From the NCBI RefSeq assembly GCF_002564045.1, contig NZ_PDJK01000002.1, forward strand, positions 2,542,001-2,606,000: 64,000 nucleotides of DNA, in the 5' to 3' direction. Every line of letters starts with the position of its first letter. The stretch's first letter is position 1. Source of the stretch: Amycolatopsis sulphurea. GTDB taxonomy: Bacteria > Actinomycetota > Actinomycetes > Mycobacteriales > Pseudonocardiaceae. Made by a program: the position numbers and the translations under genes. The notes under the pieces were generated by a model. It was not told the origin of the DNA, searched no databases, and saw only the letters and a list, made by a program, of their open reading frames with translations. Positions 17,117 to 26,681 of the stretch are shown in pieces.

Positions 17117-17787
17117 ACCAGGTTCGCGCCGGGCGGCACGTCGGCGAAGGTCCGGCCGAGTTCCGCGGGTACCGCGATCCGTTCGCTGTGCACGGTGACC
17201 GTGCCGGTCAGCCCGGTCAGCTCCAGGTCCGCGGGGGTCGCGGCGAGCTGGACGTTGCCGAAGTGGTCGACGGTGAGCACGTCCGAGACGAGCTTGCTGG
17301 GAAACGCCGCGACCAGCGGATCCGGCAGCCGCACGAGGTCTTCCAGAGCAGGTCCGAACGACCCGGGCGCGGCACCGCGAGCCAGGCGCGCGGCGGCGGG
17401 TGCGAAGACGTCCCGCCCGTGGAAGGTCGCGTACGCGGGTTCGGGGCCGTCGAGCGCGTAGGCCGCGGTCACCCCGCCGAGGGCGTCGGCGGCCGGGATG
17501 AGCAGCCCGTTGTCGGGGCCGACGAGCAAGCCGTGGGCGGTGACGACGACCACGCCGCGTCGTGCGGTCCCGACGCCGGGGTCGACGACGGCGAGGTGCA
17601 CTGCTTCGGGCAGGTACGGCACGGTCTGCGCAAGGACGGCGGCGCCGTGGCGTACCTGCTGTGGCGGCACGAGGTGGGTCACGTCGAGCACGCGTGCTTC
17701 GGGGGCCAGCCGCGCGATGACCCCGTGGCACGCGGCCACGAAGCCATCGCGGAGCCCGTAGTCGGTGGTGAACGAGATCCAGGCCAT
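16999..17787 (-). CDS. SAM hydroxide adenosyltransferase (DUF62 family)
   Basis: 262 aa. Conserved motifs of the DUF62/chlorinase superfamily are present: SFTTDYGLRDGF near the N-terminus, VDPGVGTARRGV, GPDNGLLIPA and FHGRDVFAPAAARLA. Characterised relatives split S-adenosylmethionine with water into adenosine and methionine; halogenases of the same fold use halide instead. Nothing here shows halogenase specificity. The ATG at 17787 is preferred, with an alternative start at 17799. It overlaps the MOSC gene tail-to-tail and lies 47 bp from divergent purC. Confidence 0.85.
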   Translation of the reverse strand: MAWISFTTDYGLRDGFVAACHGVIARLAPEARVLDVTHLVPPQQVRHGAAVLAQTVPYLPEAVHLAVVDPGVGTARRGVVVVTAHGLLVGPDNGLLIPAADALGGVTAAYALDGPEPAYATFHGRDVFAPAAARLARGAAPGSFGPALEDLVRLPDPLVAAFPSKLVSDVLTVDHFGNVQLAATPADLELTGLTGTVTVHSERIAVPAELGRTFADVPPGANLVYPDSAGRLSVAVNGGSAATVLGLSSSGECTITASPTAS

Positions 17788-17834
17788 GACCTGCATCATC
17801 CTCGCTCTGTGCGGCCTCGGGTTAGGGTGCAGCG

Positions 17835-18716
17835 GTGACGACGCTCGCCGATTACCCGAAGATCGCTGCCGGCAAGGTCCGGGAGCTGTACGCGGTCGGA
17901 GACGACCACCTGCTGCTGGTCGCTTCGGACCGTATTTCTGCTTACGACTTCGTGCTGGACACGCCGATCCCGGACAAGGGCCGCGTGCTGACGGCAATGA
18001 GCGTGTTCTGGTTCGACCAGCTGTCGGACCTGATGCCGAACCACCTTGTCGCGTACGACGATCCGCGCATCCCGGAAGAGGTCCGCGGGCGGGCGTTGCT
18101 CGTACGGCGACTTGAGATGCTGCCGGTCGAGGCTGTGGTGCGTGGGTACCTCACGGGGTCCGGGTACGCGGACTACCGGCGTACGGGCGCAGTGTGCGGC
18201 GTGCAGCTTCCCGAGGGGCTGACGGAGGCCTCGAAGCTGTCTTCGCCGATCTTCACCCCGGCGACGAAGGCTGACCTCGGCGAGCACGACGAGAACGTGT
18301 CGTTCGAGGAGATCGCGGCGAAGATCGGGACGAAGCGAGCGGAAGAGGTTCGCGAGGCGACGCTGACGGTGTACCGCCGCGGGGCGGAGCTGGCCGCGGA
18401 GCGCGGGATCCTGCTGGCGGACACGAAGCTGGAGTTCGGGCTGGACGAGACGGGTGCGCTGGTCCTGGCGGACGAGGTGCTGACGCCGGACTCGTCGCGG
18501 TACTGGCCGGCGAAGGGCTACGAGCCGGGCAGGGTACAGCCGTCGTTCGACAAGCAGTACGTACGCGACTGGCTGACCGGACCGGAGTCGGGATGGGACC
18601 GGAAGTCCGGGGAGAAACCGCCGAGCCTGCCGGAAGAGGTGGTGGAGGCAACGCGACGGAGGTACGTGGAGGCGTACGAGAGGATGACGGGGGAGCGGTT
18701 GGAGGAGTGGGGGTAG
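17835..18716 (+). CDS. purC: Phosphoribosylaminoimidazole-succinocarboxamide synthase
   Basis: 293 aa SAICAR synthetase, which joins CAIR and aspartate using ATP. Typical motifs: [44 protein letters not shown] (metal/ATP site) and [16 protein letters not shown] start at 17835. The promoter must lie in the 47 bp shared with the divergent SAM hydrolase gene, or overlap it. Confidence 0.95.
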   Translation: MTTLADYPKIAAGKVRELYAVGDDHLLLVASDRISAYDFVLDTPIPDKGRVLTAMSVFWFDQLSDLMPNHLVAYDDPRIPEEVRGRALLVRRLEMLPVEAVVRGYLTGSGYADYRRTGAVCGVQLPEGLTEASKLSSPIFTPATKADLGEHDENVSFEEIAAKIGTKRAEEVREATLTVYRRGAELAAERGILLADTKLEFGLDETGALVLADEVLTPDSSRYWPAKGYEPGRVQPSFDKQYVRDWLTGPESGWDRKSGEKPPSLPEEVVEATRRRYVEAYERMTGERLEEWG

Positions 18717-18811
18717 CGGCAGGCAAGGAGGAGTGGGGTAGCTGCGAGAAGCGGACCTAGCCCCAACTGCCGAACCCCGAAACTGTCGGCACCCCGTGAT
18801 AAACTGCAACC

Positions 18812-19645
18812 ATGTCATCACCGTACGCAACACCGCGAGCAAGGGCGCTGGGCCTGGAGCTCCGCACGGCACGGAAAAGACGAAGACTGGGCGTACGAGA
18901 ACTCGCCCGCCTCCTGGGAATGACGCCCGGGTTCGTGACGAACTGGGAACGCGGACTGCGGTTGCCGAAGCCGGAGGACGTGGGGGCGGTACTGGCGCAC
19001 TGCCGGGTAATCGGCGCAGACCGAAGGCGAATAGTGGAGATGGCGCGCGGAGCGCGCGAGCAGGACTGGATAGCCACCGGCGGCGAAGAGGCGTATCGGG
19101 AGTGGGAGAAAACGGCGCGGACAGTGTTCGCGTGGGGCCCGGATCTGGTACCGCCGCTGCTGCAGACGAGCGGGTACGCGCGCGCAGTGCGCGGAGCCGC
19201 GAAGGGGGAGGAGGAACAGCCCGCGTGGCGTGAAGCGACCGGGCGGTGCGTACTGGTGGTGGGAGAAACGGCGCTGCGCAGGAGGATCGGCAGCGCGGAG
19301 GTGATGACGGAGCAGCTCCGCGGCCTGGGGACGGCACTGGAACTCGACGAGATCGACGTCCGCTTGGTCCCGGCGGAGCAGGAGTACCGGCCGGGGCTCG
19401 CCAGGCCGTTCACGATCTTCGATTTCGCCAACCTGCCCACGATCGTGCACGAGCGGCTGCTGAGCGAGAGCGCGAACAGTTCGAGTCCGGTACGCGTGGC
19501 GCGCTACCGCGAAGTGGCGGAAACCCTGCTGAATCTGGCCTTGCCGAGATCGGCCGCACAAGCGCTGCTCGCCACGGTGCTCCGGGAATTGTCGGCGGCG
19601 GTCGGCACACTGGGGATGAAGGAGTGCCGAGAGGGGGACGCATGA
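18812..19645 (+). CDS. XRE-family regulator with DUF5753 domain
   Basis: 277 aa. A helix-turn-helix occupies residues 10-70 (RRLGVRELARLLGMTPGFVTNWERG), followed by the DUF5753 effector domain (LLQTSGYARAV, EHDIR-like LDEIDVRLVPAEQEYRPGL). In actinobacteria such proteins pair with a small DUF397 protein to control development or antibiotic genes. Here the next frame starts at the stop (ATGA overlap) but matches DUF397 only weakly. Confidence 0.88.
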   Translation: MSSPYATPRARALGLELRTARKRRRLGVRELARLLGMTPGFVTNWERGLRLPKPEDVGAVLAHCRVIGADRRRIVEMARGAREQDWIATGGEEAYREWEKTARTVFAWGPDLVPPLLQTSGYARAVRGAAKGEEEQPAWREATGRCVLVVGETALRRRIGSAEVMTEQLRGLGTALELDEIDVRLVPAEQEYRPGLARPFTIFDFANLPTIVHERLLSESANSSSPVRVARYREVAETLLNLALPRSAAQALLATVLRELSAAVGTLGMKECREGDA

Positions 19646-20175
19646 GTGCGGCGCCGGTACCGGACGGCGGTGGCGCAACCGGAATCGGGTGGACGACCCG
19701 GTCGTCCGGCAACGGTTCGCAGGTCCGCGCGGCCGCGGTGGAGAGCTGTTCGCCGGCTGCCGCGGTTGGCCGTGTGCCGCGATATTTTCCTTGTGTCACA
19801 CCGATTCGCGAGCTTCTTCCGATGCGCTGGATTGCCCGGGTGGTGGGTGCGCTGACCCACCGTGGGGTTCTTCCGCTGTCGCAGTGGTTCGCGGTTGCCA
19901 TTGCGGTGACGGGAAGTCGTCCGCCGCACGTCGGACGTGGCTGTCCGCCGCGCGTTTTTGCTTGCGCAGCAACGAATCCCTGGATTCCGCCAGCACGGCG
20001 CGGCTATTCTCCGGACAGTGGGCCGGGCATGTCGCACGATTTTCCCTACCTGGCAACGGTTCACCGATCCCCACGGGCGGCGAGCCCGGTTGCGGCGGGC
20101 GCACGGTCGCGGTCTCGCCGATCCGGTCCGCGCCGGGGACCGCCTCCGGTGCCGGTCCGGTTCGCCGGGCGCTGA
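19642..20175 (+). CDS. Uncertain ORF after the XRE gene, possibly a decayed DUF397-type protein
   Basis: 177 codons starting in a 4 bp ATGA overlap with the XRE stop. Only the first 40 or so codons show the usual GC-rich third positions; a segment WTTRSSGNGS vaguely recalls the DUF397 W.KSS..GN motif. After about 19775 base composition loosens and no frame on either strand looks coding. The 579 bp between the XRE gene and the flavin reductase is best read as degraded DNA with at most a short real N-terminus. Confidence 0.25.
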   Translation: MSAAPVPDGGGATGIGWTTRSSGNGSQVRAAAVESCSPAAAVGRVPRYFPCVTPIRELLPMRWIARVVGALTHRGVLPLSQWFAVAIAVTGSRPPHVGRGCPPRVFACAATNPWIPPARRGYSPDSGPGMSHDFPYLATVHRSPRAASPVAAGARSRSRRSGPRRGPPPVPVRFAGR

Positions 20176-20224
20176 TGTCCGCCACCGCGGGCGCACGGCG
20201 GCGGATGGGTGGCACACTGGCCGC

Positions 20225-20743
20225 GTGATTCTGCTGATCAGCGGGAGCCTGCGGGCGGGTTCGGTCAATGGCGCGGTGCTCGGTACGGCCGCGGGTTTCA
20301 GCGAGGCGCAGATTTATCGTGGGCTCGCTGATCTTCCGCACTTCAACCCGGACGACGATCATGATCCGCTGCCTGCCGAGGTGGCCGCGTTGCGGTTGCT
20401 GCTCGGGGCGGCGGAGGCGGTGCTGTTCTGCACGCCGGAGTACGCGGGTGGGCTGCCGGGGTCGTTCAAAAACCTGCTCGACTGGGCCATCGGCGGCGGT
20501 GAGCTGGACGGTAAGCCGGTCGCCTGGATCAATGCCTCGTCGGTCGCGGCGCCGACCGGCGGTGCCGATGCGCACGCGTCGTTGCGCAAGACGCTGGCCT
20601 ATGCCGGTGCCCGCATCATCGACGAGGCATGTGTGCGCATCCCGGTCTCGCGCGCCGTGGTCGCGGATGGGCGGCTCACCGATCCCGATCTCGGTGGCCG
20701 GATCGCGGTCGTGGTGCGCCGGTTGATCGAAGCTGGCCGGTGA
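20225..20743 (+). CDS. NADPH-dependent FMN reductase
   Basis: 172 aa flavodoxin-fold protein of the ArsH/WrbA-related FMN_red family. The N-terminal phosphate loop is SGSLRAGSVN and the flavin-contact motif CTPEYAGGLPGSFKNLLDW is diagnostic. It should reduce FMN or quinones with NADPH. GTG start at 20225. Its last codons (GAAGCTGGCCGGTGA) reappear just past repeat copy B, so the repeat insertion duplicated the gene's 3' end without breaking it. Confidence 0.87.
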   Translation: MILLISGSLRAGSVNGAVLGTAAGFSEAQIYRGLADLPHFNPDDDHDPLPAEVAALRLLLGAAEAVLFCTPEYAGGLPGSFKNLLDWAIGGGELDGKPVAWINASSVAAPTGGADAHASLRKTLAYAGARIIDEACVRIPVSRAVVADGRLTDPDLGGRIAVVVRRLIEAGR

Positions 20744-20755
20744 GTCCCGGACCTC

Positions 20756-21010
20756 CCGCCGGAGTCCGTGAAGGTCTGTGAAGGTCTGTGAAGGGTCCCT
20801 TCACGGACTCAGAGTCCGTGAAGGGACCCTTCACAGACCCGAGACAGGTCCCCATCGCACACCCACGAGGTGGTCGCGCCTCGAATAGCTCCGCATCGTG
20901 CGTTGCCGGGCGCAATCGATCGAGATGGCAGGCGCGCCGTCGATGATGACGCGGCAGCCACGGCTCTCTCTGCTGATCACGGGTCCTCGACCAACTTTGC
21001 CGGGACCCTG
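20756..21010 (+). repeat. MITE-like module, copy B, with 27 bp flanking duplication
   Basis: Full central palindrome at 20786-20836, where GGGTCCC in one arm pairs with GGGACCC in the other, and the shared body and right end (AACTTTGCCGGGACCCTG). The left terminal repeat is missing. It is bounded by a direct repeat, 20729-20755 and 21011-21037 (26 of 27 bases identical), which includes the flavin reductase stop codon. Confidence 0.8.
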
Positions 21011-21062
21011 GAAGCGGGCCGGTGAGTCCCGGACCTCGGCCCGGTCTTCGCGGATTTCGCCC

Positions 21063-21320
21063 CGCCCTATCCCGGGTGGCCACCTGATCGTGTCCGACGT
21101 TCACCCGGCGCGGGTGCAGCGCGGGTCGATTCCCGCGGTCCGGACTGCGGAGAGTGCACCGGTCCGGGTGCGCGCCTGCCACCACGGTGGCGACTACCTG
21201 CGTGCTGTGCCGGCCGCCGGGCTCGTGCCGGTGCAGTGCGAGGAACCGTCGCTGCCGCTGGGCAGCGCGGAGAAGGTAGCGGTCCCGGTGCCGGGGACCC
21301 ATGGCCGTGGTCACTCGACC
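21063..21320 (+). pseudogene. Remnant of a SAM-dependent methyltransferase C-terminus
   Basis: An open frame of about 85 codons reads PIPGGHLIVSDVHP, then RHGGDYLRAVPAAGL-like residues (CHHGGDYLRAVPAAGL) and RCEEPSLP-like (QCEEPSLP). This matches the post-motif II half of class I methyltransferases. No N-terminal SAM-binding half is present: repeat copy B and the flavin reductase lie directly upstream. It is probably a leftover from the insertion or rearrangement that brought in copy B. It leads into the DUF2334 gene in the same frame without a stop. Confidence 0.55.
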
Positions 21321-21377
21321 GGATGGTTTCGGAGGCGTTCGCCGTGGCCACCGCCGTCCGGTCGCCGGGTAACCCTC

Positions 21378-22133
21378 ATGCGTAGTTCACGGCGTCGTCT
21401 CCTGGCCGCCATCGGGTTGCGGCGCAATAGAGCCGTGGATGCTCGCCTGCTGGTTTCGCTGTCCGGGGTCACCCCGCGCACGCTGCACCGCTGCGCGGAC
21501 TTGGCGACCGAACTCGTGCGCCGTCGCGTCCCGTTGTCGATTCTGCACGTCGCCCGCACTGAGGACGGTCCGGTCACCGCGTGGGTCCGGGCTCGCCGCG
21601 AAGCCGGCGATTCCGTGCTGCTGCACGGCTACGACCACAGTGTCCTGCCGACGCACCGCGCCGTGCAGCTGGGCCGCAAAGCGGAGTTCGCCGCGCTGCC
21701 CGCGCATGAAGCCCGCCTGCGGCTGATAGCCGCGAAGGCCGCGCTGGACACCACCGGCGTACAGGTCGACGGCTTCGCCCCACCGCGCTGGCTCGCGTCG
21801 CAGGGCACACTGCAGGCCCTGCGTGAGCATGGCTTCAGCCTGTGCGCGGACCTGGCCGCAGTGCGGAACCTGCACACTGGCGAGGTAACCCGCGCGCGGG
21901 TACAGGAGTTCACGAGTCAGTCCCACCGCACCGAGACGGTCCGCTGCTTCGCGCTGGTGCTGGCAGCCGCCCGTGCAGCCCGTCGTGGCGGCCTCGTCCG
22001 GTTGGACATCGACGCGGGCGACCTGGCCCGGCCCGGGCTGCGCCAGGCGTTGTTCGATGCGGTCGACGTGGCGCTGGAGAACCGGGCGTTCGGCAGCACG
22101 TACGGCTCGCTCCGCCACGCCGCCGCTGCGTGA
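21378..22133 (+). CDS. DUF2334 polysaccharide deacetylase-like protein
   Basis: 251 aa. The motif VLLHGYDHS is the metal-binding HxxxH-like core of DUF2334/NodB-fold deacetylases; APPRWLAS and the Arg/His-rich middle also fit. There is no signal peptide. The ATG at 21378 is chosen as the first start past the methyltransferase remnant, although the frame is open upstream. The substrate is unknown. It converges on the MBL gene, with 4 bp between stops. Confidence 0.75.
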   Translation: MRSSRRRLLAAIGLRRNRAVDARLLVSLSGVTPRTLHRCADLATELVRRRVPLSILHVARTEDGPVTAWVRARREAGDSVLLHGYDHSVLPTHRAVQLGRKAEFAALPAHEARLRLIAAKAALDTTGVQVDGFAPPRWLASQGTLQALREHGFSLCADLAAVRNLHTGEVTRARVQEFTSQSHRTETVRCFALVLAAARAARRGGLVRLDIDAGDLARPGLRQALFDAVDVALENRAFGSTYGSLRHAAAA

Positions 22134-22137
22134 AGGA

Positions 22138-22773
22138 TCAGACCGCGGTCCGCGCCCCGCGTTCGAGGACCTTGATCTCGGTGCCTTCCGGCGCGAGGTT
22201 CTGGAACAGCCCGTAGTGCATTGCCGGGTTGGCCAGCACCGCCTCGTGGATCGGGACCGAGCGGCGCGGGGCCACCGCGCGCAGGAAGTCCACGGCCTCG
22301 CCCGCCTTCAGCCACGGCGCGCCAGTCGGCAGGCCCAGCACGTCGATCCGCTGCTCGGGCACGAAGAACGAGTCACCGGGGTGGTAGAAGGCCCCGTGGC
22401 CGAGCACGTAGCCGATGTTCGGGATCACCGGGATGTCCGGATGGATCACCGCATGGTCGCCGCCGACCACAGTGACCGGGGTCGAGCCGATCTCGAAGGC
22501 CTCGCCGGGACGGGCGACCTCGTGGTCCAGGCCCAGCTTCCGCACGGTCTCGGCGGACCCGGGGTCCACGATCAGCTGCGCGTCCGGGTTCGCGGCCAGC
22601 AGAGCGGGCAGCCGTTCGGTGTCCAGATGGTCGAAGTGCTGGTGGGTGATCAGCACCGCGGACAGCTCGCGCTCGCCCTCGAACGCGGTCGAAAACGTGC
22701 CCGGGTCGATCAGGATCCGCTCGGAATCGGTTTCGAGCACCACGCACGCATGTCCGAAATGGACGAACTGCAT
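22138..22773 (-). CDS. MBL-fold metal-dependent hydrolase (UlaG-like)
   Basis: 211 aa metallo-beta-lactamase fold. The metal motif is THQHFDHLD (HxHxDH) at about residue 43, with a later GGDHAV and GHGAFYHPGD carrying further ligands. Short single-domain proteins like this hydrolyse phosphodiesters or lactones; the substrate is not identifiable. It faces DUF2334 tail-to-tail and is divergent from the aldehyde dehydrogenase across about 200 bp. Confidence 0.83.
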   Translation of the reverse strand: MQFVHFGHACVVLETDSERILIDPGTFSTAFEGERELSAVLITHQHFDHLDTERLPALLAANPDAQLIVDPGSAETVRKLGLDHEVARPGEAFEIGSTPVTVVGGDHAVIHPDIPVIPNIGYVLGHGAFYHPGDSFFVPEQRIDVLGLPTGAPWLKAGEAVDFLRAVAPRRSVPIHEAVLANPAMHYGLFQNLAPEGTEIKVLERGARTAV

Positions 22774-22981
22774 CGAGCTTCTCCTTCTCGCCTGGTCGGT
22801 TCACCCTATGCCCGGCCACGCATGATTCGCCACGGGCGCGTGGTCCTGCCCGGCGTGCGGATCGGCGGGGTTCCGCCCCGGGCGAGGCGGTGCGATGCTG
22901 ATCAGTACGCCCTGCAGACAGTTGTTGGCAGACGGCCAGCAGCCTCGTAGCCTGGGATGAACCGGAAATGGGGAGACGCCG

Positions 22982-24478
22982 ATGACCGCCGTTCAGCCTA
23001 AGCCGACTCCGGTCGGTGAGACGTTCGACTCACTCAACCCGGCGACCGACGAGGTGGTCGGCACGTATGCGGTGCACACGGCCGACGAGGTCCGCGCGGC
23101 GGTTGAGCGTGCGCGCGGCGCTGCGCTGTGGTGGGAGGGCCTCGGCTACGTGGGCCGCGCGGAGCGGCTTCAGCGGTGGAAGGGCGTGCTCACGCGGCGG
23201 TTGCCGCAGCTGTGCCAGGCGGTACGCGACGAGACCGGTAAGCCACTCAGGGACGCCCAGCTGGAGAGCGTGCTCGCGATCGAGCACATCTCCTGGGCGG
23301 CGAAGCACGCGCGCAAGGTGCTGGGCCGCCAGCGCCGTTCTGCCGGGCTGCTGATGGCCAACCAGGCGGCGACGGTCGAGTACCGCCCGCTCGGCGTAGT
23401 CGGCGTGATCGGCCCATGGAACTACCCGGTGTACACGCCGCTCGGTTCGATCACGTACGCGCTCGCCGCGGGCAACGCGGTGGTGTTCAAGCCGAGCGAG
23501 TACACGCCCGGCGTGGGGAAGTGGCTGGTCGACGCGTTCGCCGAGATCGTGCCGGAGCAGCCGGTGCTGCAGTTGATCACCGGCTTCGGGGAGACGGGCG
23601 GCGCGTTGGTGGGCGCCGGCGTGGACAAGGTCGCGTTCACCGGATCGACCGCCACCGGGAAGAAGATCATGGCGGCGGCGGCGAACACGCTCACCCCGGT
23701 GGTGATCGAGGCCGGCGGCAAGGACCCGCTGCTGGTCGACGTGGACGCGGACCTCGATGCAGCGGCGGACGCCACGGTCTGGGGAGCGTTCTCGAACTCC
23801 GGGCAGACCTGTATCGGCGTGGAGCGGGCGTACGTGCATGAGCGCGTGTACGACGACTTCGTGGCGAAGGTGGTCGAGAAGGCGAAGGACGTACGCGCGG
23901 GCTCTGATGCAGCCGCGCAGTACGGTCCGGTGACCATGCCGTCGCAGCTCGGCGTGATCCGTCGCCACATCGCGGACGCTGTCGAGCGCGGCGGGAAGGC
24001 GCTCGTAGGCGGTGTAGACAGCGTCGATGACCGGTACGCCCAGCCGACGGTGCTGGTGGATGTCCCCGAAGACGCCGAGGCAGTCCGTGAAGAGACCTTC
24101 GGGCCGACGGTCACCATCGCGAAGGTTCGAGACATGGACGAAGCCATCGAGAAGGCAAATGCCACGAAGTACGGCCTCGGTTCCACGGTCTTCTCGAAGT
24201 CTCGCGGTGTCGCGCTGGCTTCGCGGCTGCGTGCGGGCATGACGTCGATCAACGCGCCACTGTCGTTCGCCGGGATCGCTTCGCTGCCCTTCGGCGGCGT
24301 CGGGGAATCCGGGTTCGGCCGGATCCACGGTCCGGAAGGCCTGCGCGAATTCTCCCGGCCGAAGGCGGTCGCGCGTCAGCGGTTCACCGCACCGATCACG
24401 CTCACTTCCTTCAATCGCAAGGCATCCGCCGACCCGATGGTGGCCAGGCTGATCACCTTCCTCCACGGAAAACGCTGA
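22982..24478 (+). CDS. NAD(P)-dependent aldehyde dehydrogenase
   Basis: 498 aa. The nucleophile Cys277 is in [14 protein letters not shown] and the general base Glu243 in VIEAGGKDP; the cofactor motif [10 protein letters not shown] is present. The closest resemblance by eye is to succinate-semialdehyde/broad aldehyde dehydrogenases, oxidising an aldehyde to an acid. It is followed 11 bp later by a lactate 2-monooxygenase gene, so the two are probably co-transcribed. Confidence 0.9.
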   Translation: MTAVQPKPTPVGETFDSLNPATDEVVGTYAVHTADEVRAAVERARGAALWWEGLGYVGRAERLQRWKGVLTRRLPQLCQAVRDETGKPLRDAQLESVLAIEHISWAAKHARKVLGRQRRSAGLLMANQAATVEYRPLGVVGVIGPWNYPVYTPLGSITYALAAGNAVVFKPSEYTPGVGKWLVDAFAEIVPEQPVLQLITGFGETGGALVGAGVDKVAFTGSTATGKKIMAAAANTLTPVVIEAGGKDPLLVDVDADLDAAADATVWGAFSNSGQTCIGVERAYVHERVYDDFVAKVVEKAKDVRAGSDAAAQYGPVTMPSQLGVIRRHIADAVERGGKALVGGVDSVDDRYAQPTVLVDVPEDAEAVREETFGPTVTIAKVRDMDEAIEKANATKYGLGSTVFSKSRGVALASRLRAGMTSINAPLSFAGIASLPFGGVGESGFGRIHGPEGLREFSRPKAVARQRFTAPITLTSFNRKASADPMVARLITFLHGKR

Positions 24479-24489
24479 GGAGTGACTCG

Positions 24490-25653
24490 TTGCCCAGCTT
24501 CGGCGACTACCAGAACGAGATCTACCTGGCCGGGCTGGCGGGCCGGGTGCCGTCGCTGCCGATGGCGTACACGGAGCTGGAAGCACGTGCCGCGCAGGCA
24601 CTTCCACCGTCAGTACTGTCCTATGTGGCCGGTGGTGCGGGGAATGAGCGCACTCAGCGGGCGAATGTGGGAGCCTTCGAACGGTGGGGCCTGATGCCCC
24701 GGATGTTCGTCGGTGCCACGGATCGTGACCTGTCCGTGGACCTGTTCGGCCTGCACCTGCCGACCCCGCTGTTCCTGTCGCCGATCGGCGTGCTCGGCAT
24801 CTGCGCGCAGGACGGCCACGGCGACCGCGCCACCGCGCGCGCCGCGGCGCGCACCGGGGTGCCGATGGTCGCGTCCACCCTCAGCGCCGATCCGATGGAG
24901 CAGGTGGTCCCCGAGCTGGGTGACACTCCCGGCTTCTTCCAGCTCTACACCCCGACCGACCGCGCGCTGGCCGAATCGCTGGTCGCGCGGGCGGAGGCGG
25001 CCGGGTTCCGTGGCATCGTGGTCACCCTCGACACCTGGGTCACCGGCTGGCGGCCGCGGGATCTGGCCACGGCGAACTTCCCCCAGCTGCGGGGGCACTG
25101 CCTGGCGAACTACACCAGCGACCCGAGGTTCCGGAAGCTGCTGGGCCAGGACCCGGAGGCCGATCCGCGGGCCACCGTCGGCACCTGGGCCCAGGTCTTC
25201 GGCAACCCCCTGACCTGGGACGATCTCCCCTGGCTGCGGTCGCTGACGGATCTGCCGCTGCTGGTGAAGGGCATCCAGCACCCTGATGACGCCCGCCGTG
25301 CCATCGACGGTGGCGTGGACGGCATCTACTGCTCCAACCACGGCGGGCGGCAGGCCGACGGCGGACTGCCCGCCCTGGACTGCCTCGCCGAGGTCGTCGA
25401 CGCGGCGGACGGCGTGCCGGTCCTGTTCGATTCCGGAATCCGCTCCGGCGCGGACGTGATCAAGGCACTCGCCCTCGGCGCCACCGCGGTCGGCATCGGC
25501 CGTCCGTACGCCTGGGGCCTGTCGCTGGCCGGTACCGACGGGGTGGTGCACGTGCTGCGCACCATCCTGGCCGAGGCCGACCTGATCATGGGCGTCGACG
25601 GGTATCCGGCGCTGGCCGACCTGACCAGGGAGACGCTTCGGCGCGTGAATTGA
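24490..25653 (+). CDS. Lactate 2-monooxygenase-like FMN enzyme
   Basis: 387 aa alpha-hydroxy-acid oxidising family. The N-terminal [17 protein letters not shown] and [20 protein letters not shown] closely match mycobacterial lactate 2-monooxygenase, which turns L-lactate and O2 into acetate and CO2. The catalytic base is His284 in [11 protein letters not shown], with the Arg motif [11 protein letters not shown]. The start is a TTG at 24490 with a GAGGAG site 7 bp upstream. Paired with the aldehyde dehydrogenase, it may serve oxidation of C2-C3 acids. Confidence 0.87.
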   Translation: MPSFGDYQNEIYLAGLAGRVPSLPMAYTELEARAAQALPPSVLSYVAGGAGNERTQRANVGAFERWGLMPRMFVGATDRDLSVDLFGLHLPTPLFLSPIGVLGICAQDGHGDRATARAAARTGVPMVASTLSADPMEQVVPELGDTPGFFQLYTPTDRALAESLVARAEAAGFRGIVVTLDTWVTGWRPRDLATANFPQLRGHCLANYTSDPRFRKLLGQDPEADPRATVGTWAQVFGNPLTWDDLPWLRSLTDLPLLVKGIQHPDDARRAIDGGVDGIYCSNHGGRQADGGLPALDCLAEVVDAADGVPVLFDSGIRSGADVIKALALGATAVGIGRPYAWGLSLAGTDGVVHVLRTILAEADLIMGVDGYPALADLTRETLRRVN

Positions 25654-25747
25654 GCCGCTGACCTGCGGTTTCCCCGGAGGGTGAGGGGGCTGGCCGGTCC
25701 CCGGCCCGGGTCGCGAAGATAGGGGCGAGCGGACGAAAGGATCTTCC

Positions 25748-26518
25748 ATGAGCAAGCTCGCCCTGGTCACCGGAGCCACCTCCGGCATCGGCAAGGCCTA
25801 CGCGGAGCGGCTTTCCGCGGAGGGCTACGCGCTCATCCTGGCCGGCCGCAACACCGACCGGCTGGCCGAACTCGCCGCGGCACATCCCGTGGTGCGGACC
25901 GTGGCCGCCGACCTGTCCACCGGCGAGGGCATCGACGTGATCGCCGGGATCTGCGCGGAGGAGCCGCTCGACCTGCTCGTCAACAACGCCGGGGTGTCGC
26001 ACTACATGGCGCTGGCAGAGCTGCCCGCGGACAAGGCGCACGAGGTCGTCCAGGTCAAGGTCGTCGCGGCCACCATGCTCGCCCGCGCCGCGGTCAGGGG
26101 GATGCAGGAGCGCGGTACCGGCGCCATCGTCAATGTGTCAGGCATGTTCGCCTTCAGCGGCCCGGCGCCGGCCTCCGTACAGCCACGCCGCGCGGTTTAC
26201 GCCGGCACGCTCGCGTACCTGGTCACCATGTCGCAGGCGTTGAGCGTGGAGCTGGCCGACACCGGCGTCGCTGTCCAGGTCGTGGTGCCGGGTGTGGTGG
26301 CGACCGAGTTTCACGAACGGCAGGGCCTCGACCTGAGCGCGGTCCCCCGGATGACACCCGGCGACGTCGTCACGGCCAGCTTGCGCGGGCTGGCGCTGGG
26401 TGAGGTCGTTTGCGCTCCGGGGGTCGAGGACACGGGGCTGTTGGACGCGATTTTTCGGGCGGATCTCGCGGCGCTCGGTGGGCAGAGTCCACGGCTTGCT
26501 TCGCGATACCTGGACTGA
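25748..26518 (+). CDS. Short-chain dehydrogenase/reductase with an altered active site
   Basis: 256 aa Rossmann protein. The cofactor motif is TGATSGIGKAYAERL, followed by NNAGVS and the catalytic Ser in VNVSGMFAFSG. The usual YxxxK is VYAGTLAY here: the catalytic Lys is replaced by Leu, with nothing obvious standing in. The protein may have lost redox activity or act as a binding protein. It is well preceded by a GAAAGG site and lies before the lower-GC Abi_2 region. Confidence 0.83.
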   Translation: MSKLALVTGATSGIGKAYAERLSAEGYALILAGRNTDRLAELAAAHPVVRTVAADLSTGEGIDVIAGICAEEPLDLLVNNAGVSHYMALAELPADKAHEVVQVKVVAATMLARAAVRGMQERGTGAIVNVSGMFAFSGPAPASVQPRRAVYAGTLAYLVTMSQALSVELADTGVAVQVVVPGVVATEFHERQGLDLSAVPRMTPGDVVTASLRGLALGEVVCAPGVEDTGLLDAIFRADLAALGGQSPRLASRYLD

Positions 26519-26585
26519 GCGGGGATGACTGCCTGCGTTCGCCGGTCATGATCGTCGTGCGCTCGTGGGGAAGCGGCACCCGGCC

Positions 26586-26614
26586 TTGCACCGGCCCACT
26601 CAGCTGGTTACACT
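26586..26614 (+). promoter_or_regulatory. Consensus-like sigma-70 promoter of the small RNA upstream of abi
   Basis: -35 TTGCAC (26586-26591), exactly 17 bp spacer, -10 TACACT (26609-26614). The predicted start is near 26620. This is unusually close to consensus for the window and sits just before a structured terminator hairpin, with no reading frame in between. Confidence 0.7.
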
Positions 26615-26619
26615 GTGTG

Positions 26620-26669
26620 CAACATGGCCAGCCCCGCTGCTCTTGAGCACGGGCTGGTTTTCCTTTTTT
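26620..26669 (+). ncRNA. Small structured RNA in front of the Abi_2/AbiF-like gene
   Basis: About 50 nt from the predicted start to a U-rich end. It folds as CCAGCCC (26628-26634) with GGGCTGG (26651-26657), enclosing an inner TGCT-CTTG-AGCA stem with a CUUG-type tetraloop, and ends TTTTCCTTTTTT. This is the only clear intrinsic terminator with a U-tract in the window. The toxin-like HEPN gene starts 13 bp later. Known AbiF loci carry a small RNA in this place; that this one belongs to the same RNA family is inferred. Confidence 0.55.
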
Positions 26670-26681
26670 CAGGGACTCGGG

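Noticed and set aside
16999..17787. Halogenase (fluorinase/chlorinase-like) reading of the DUF62 gene
   Set aside because: The sequence follows the common SAM hydroxide adenosyltransferase type, and no halogenation genes are nearby.
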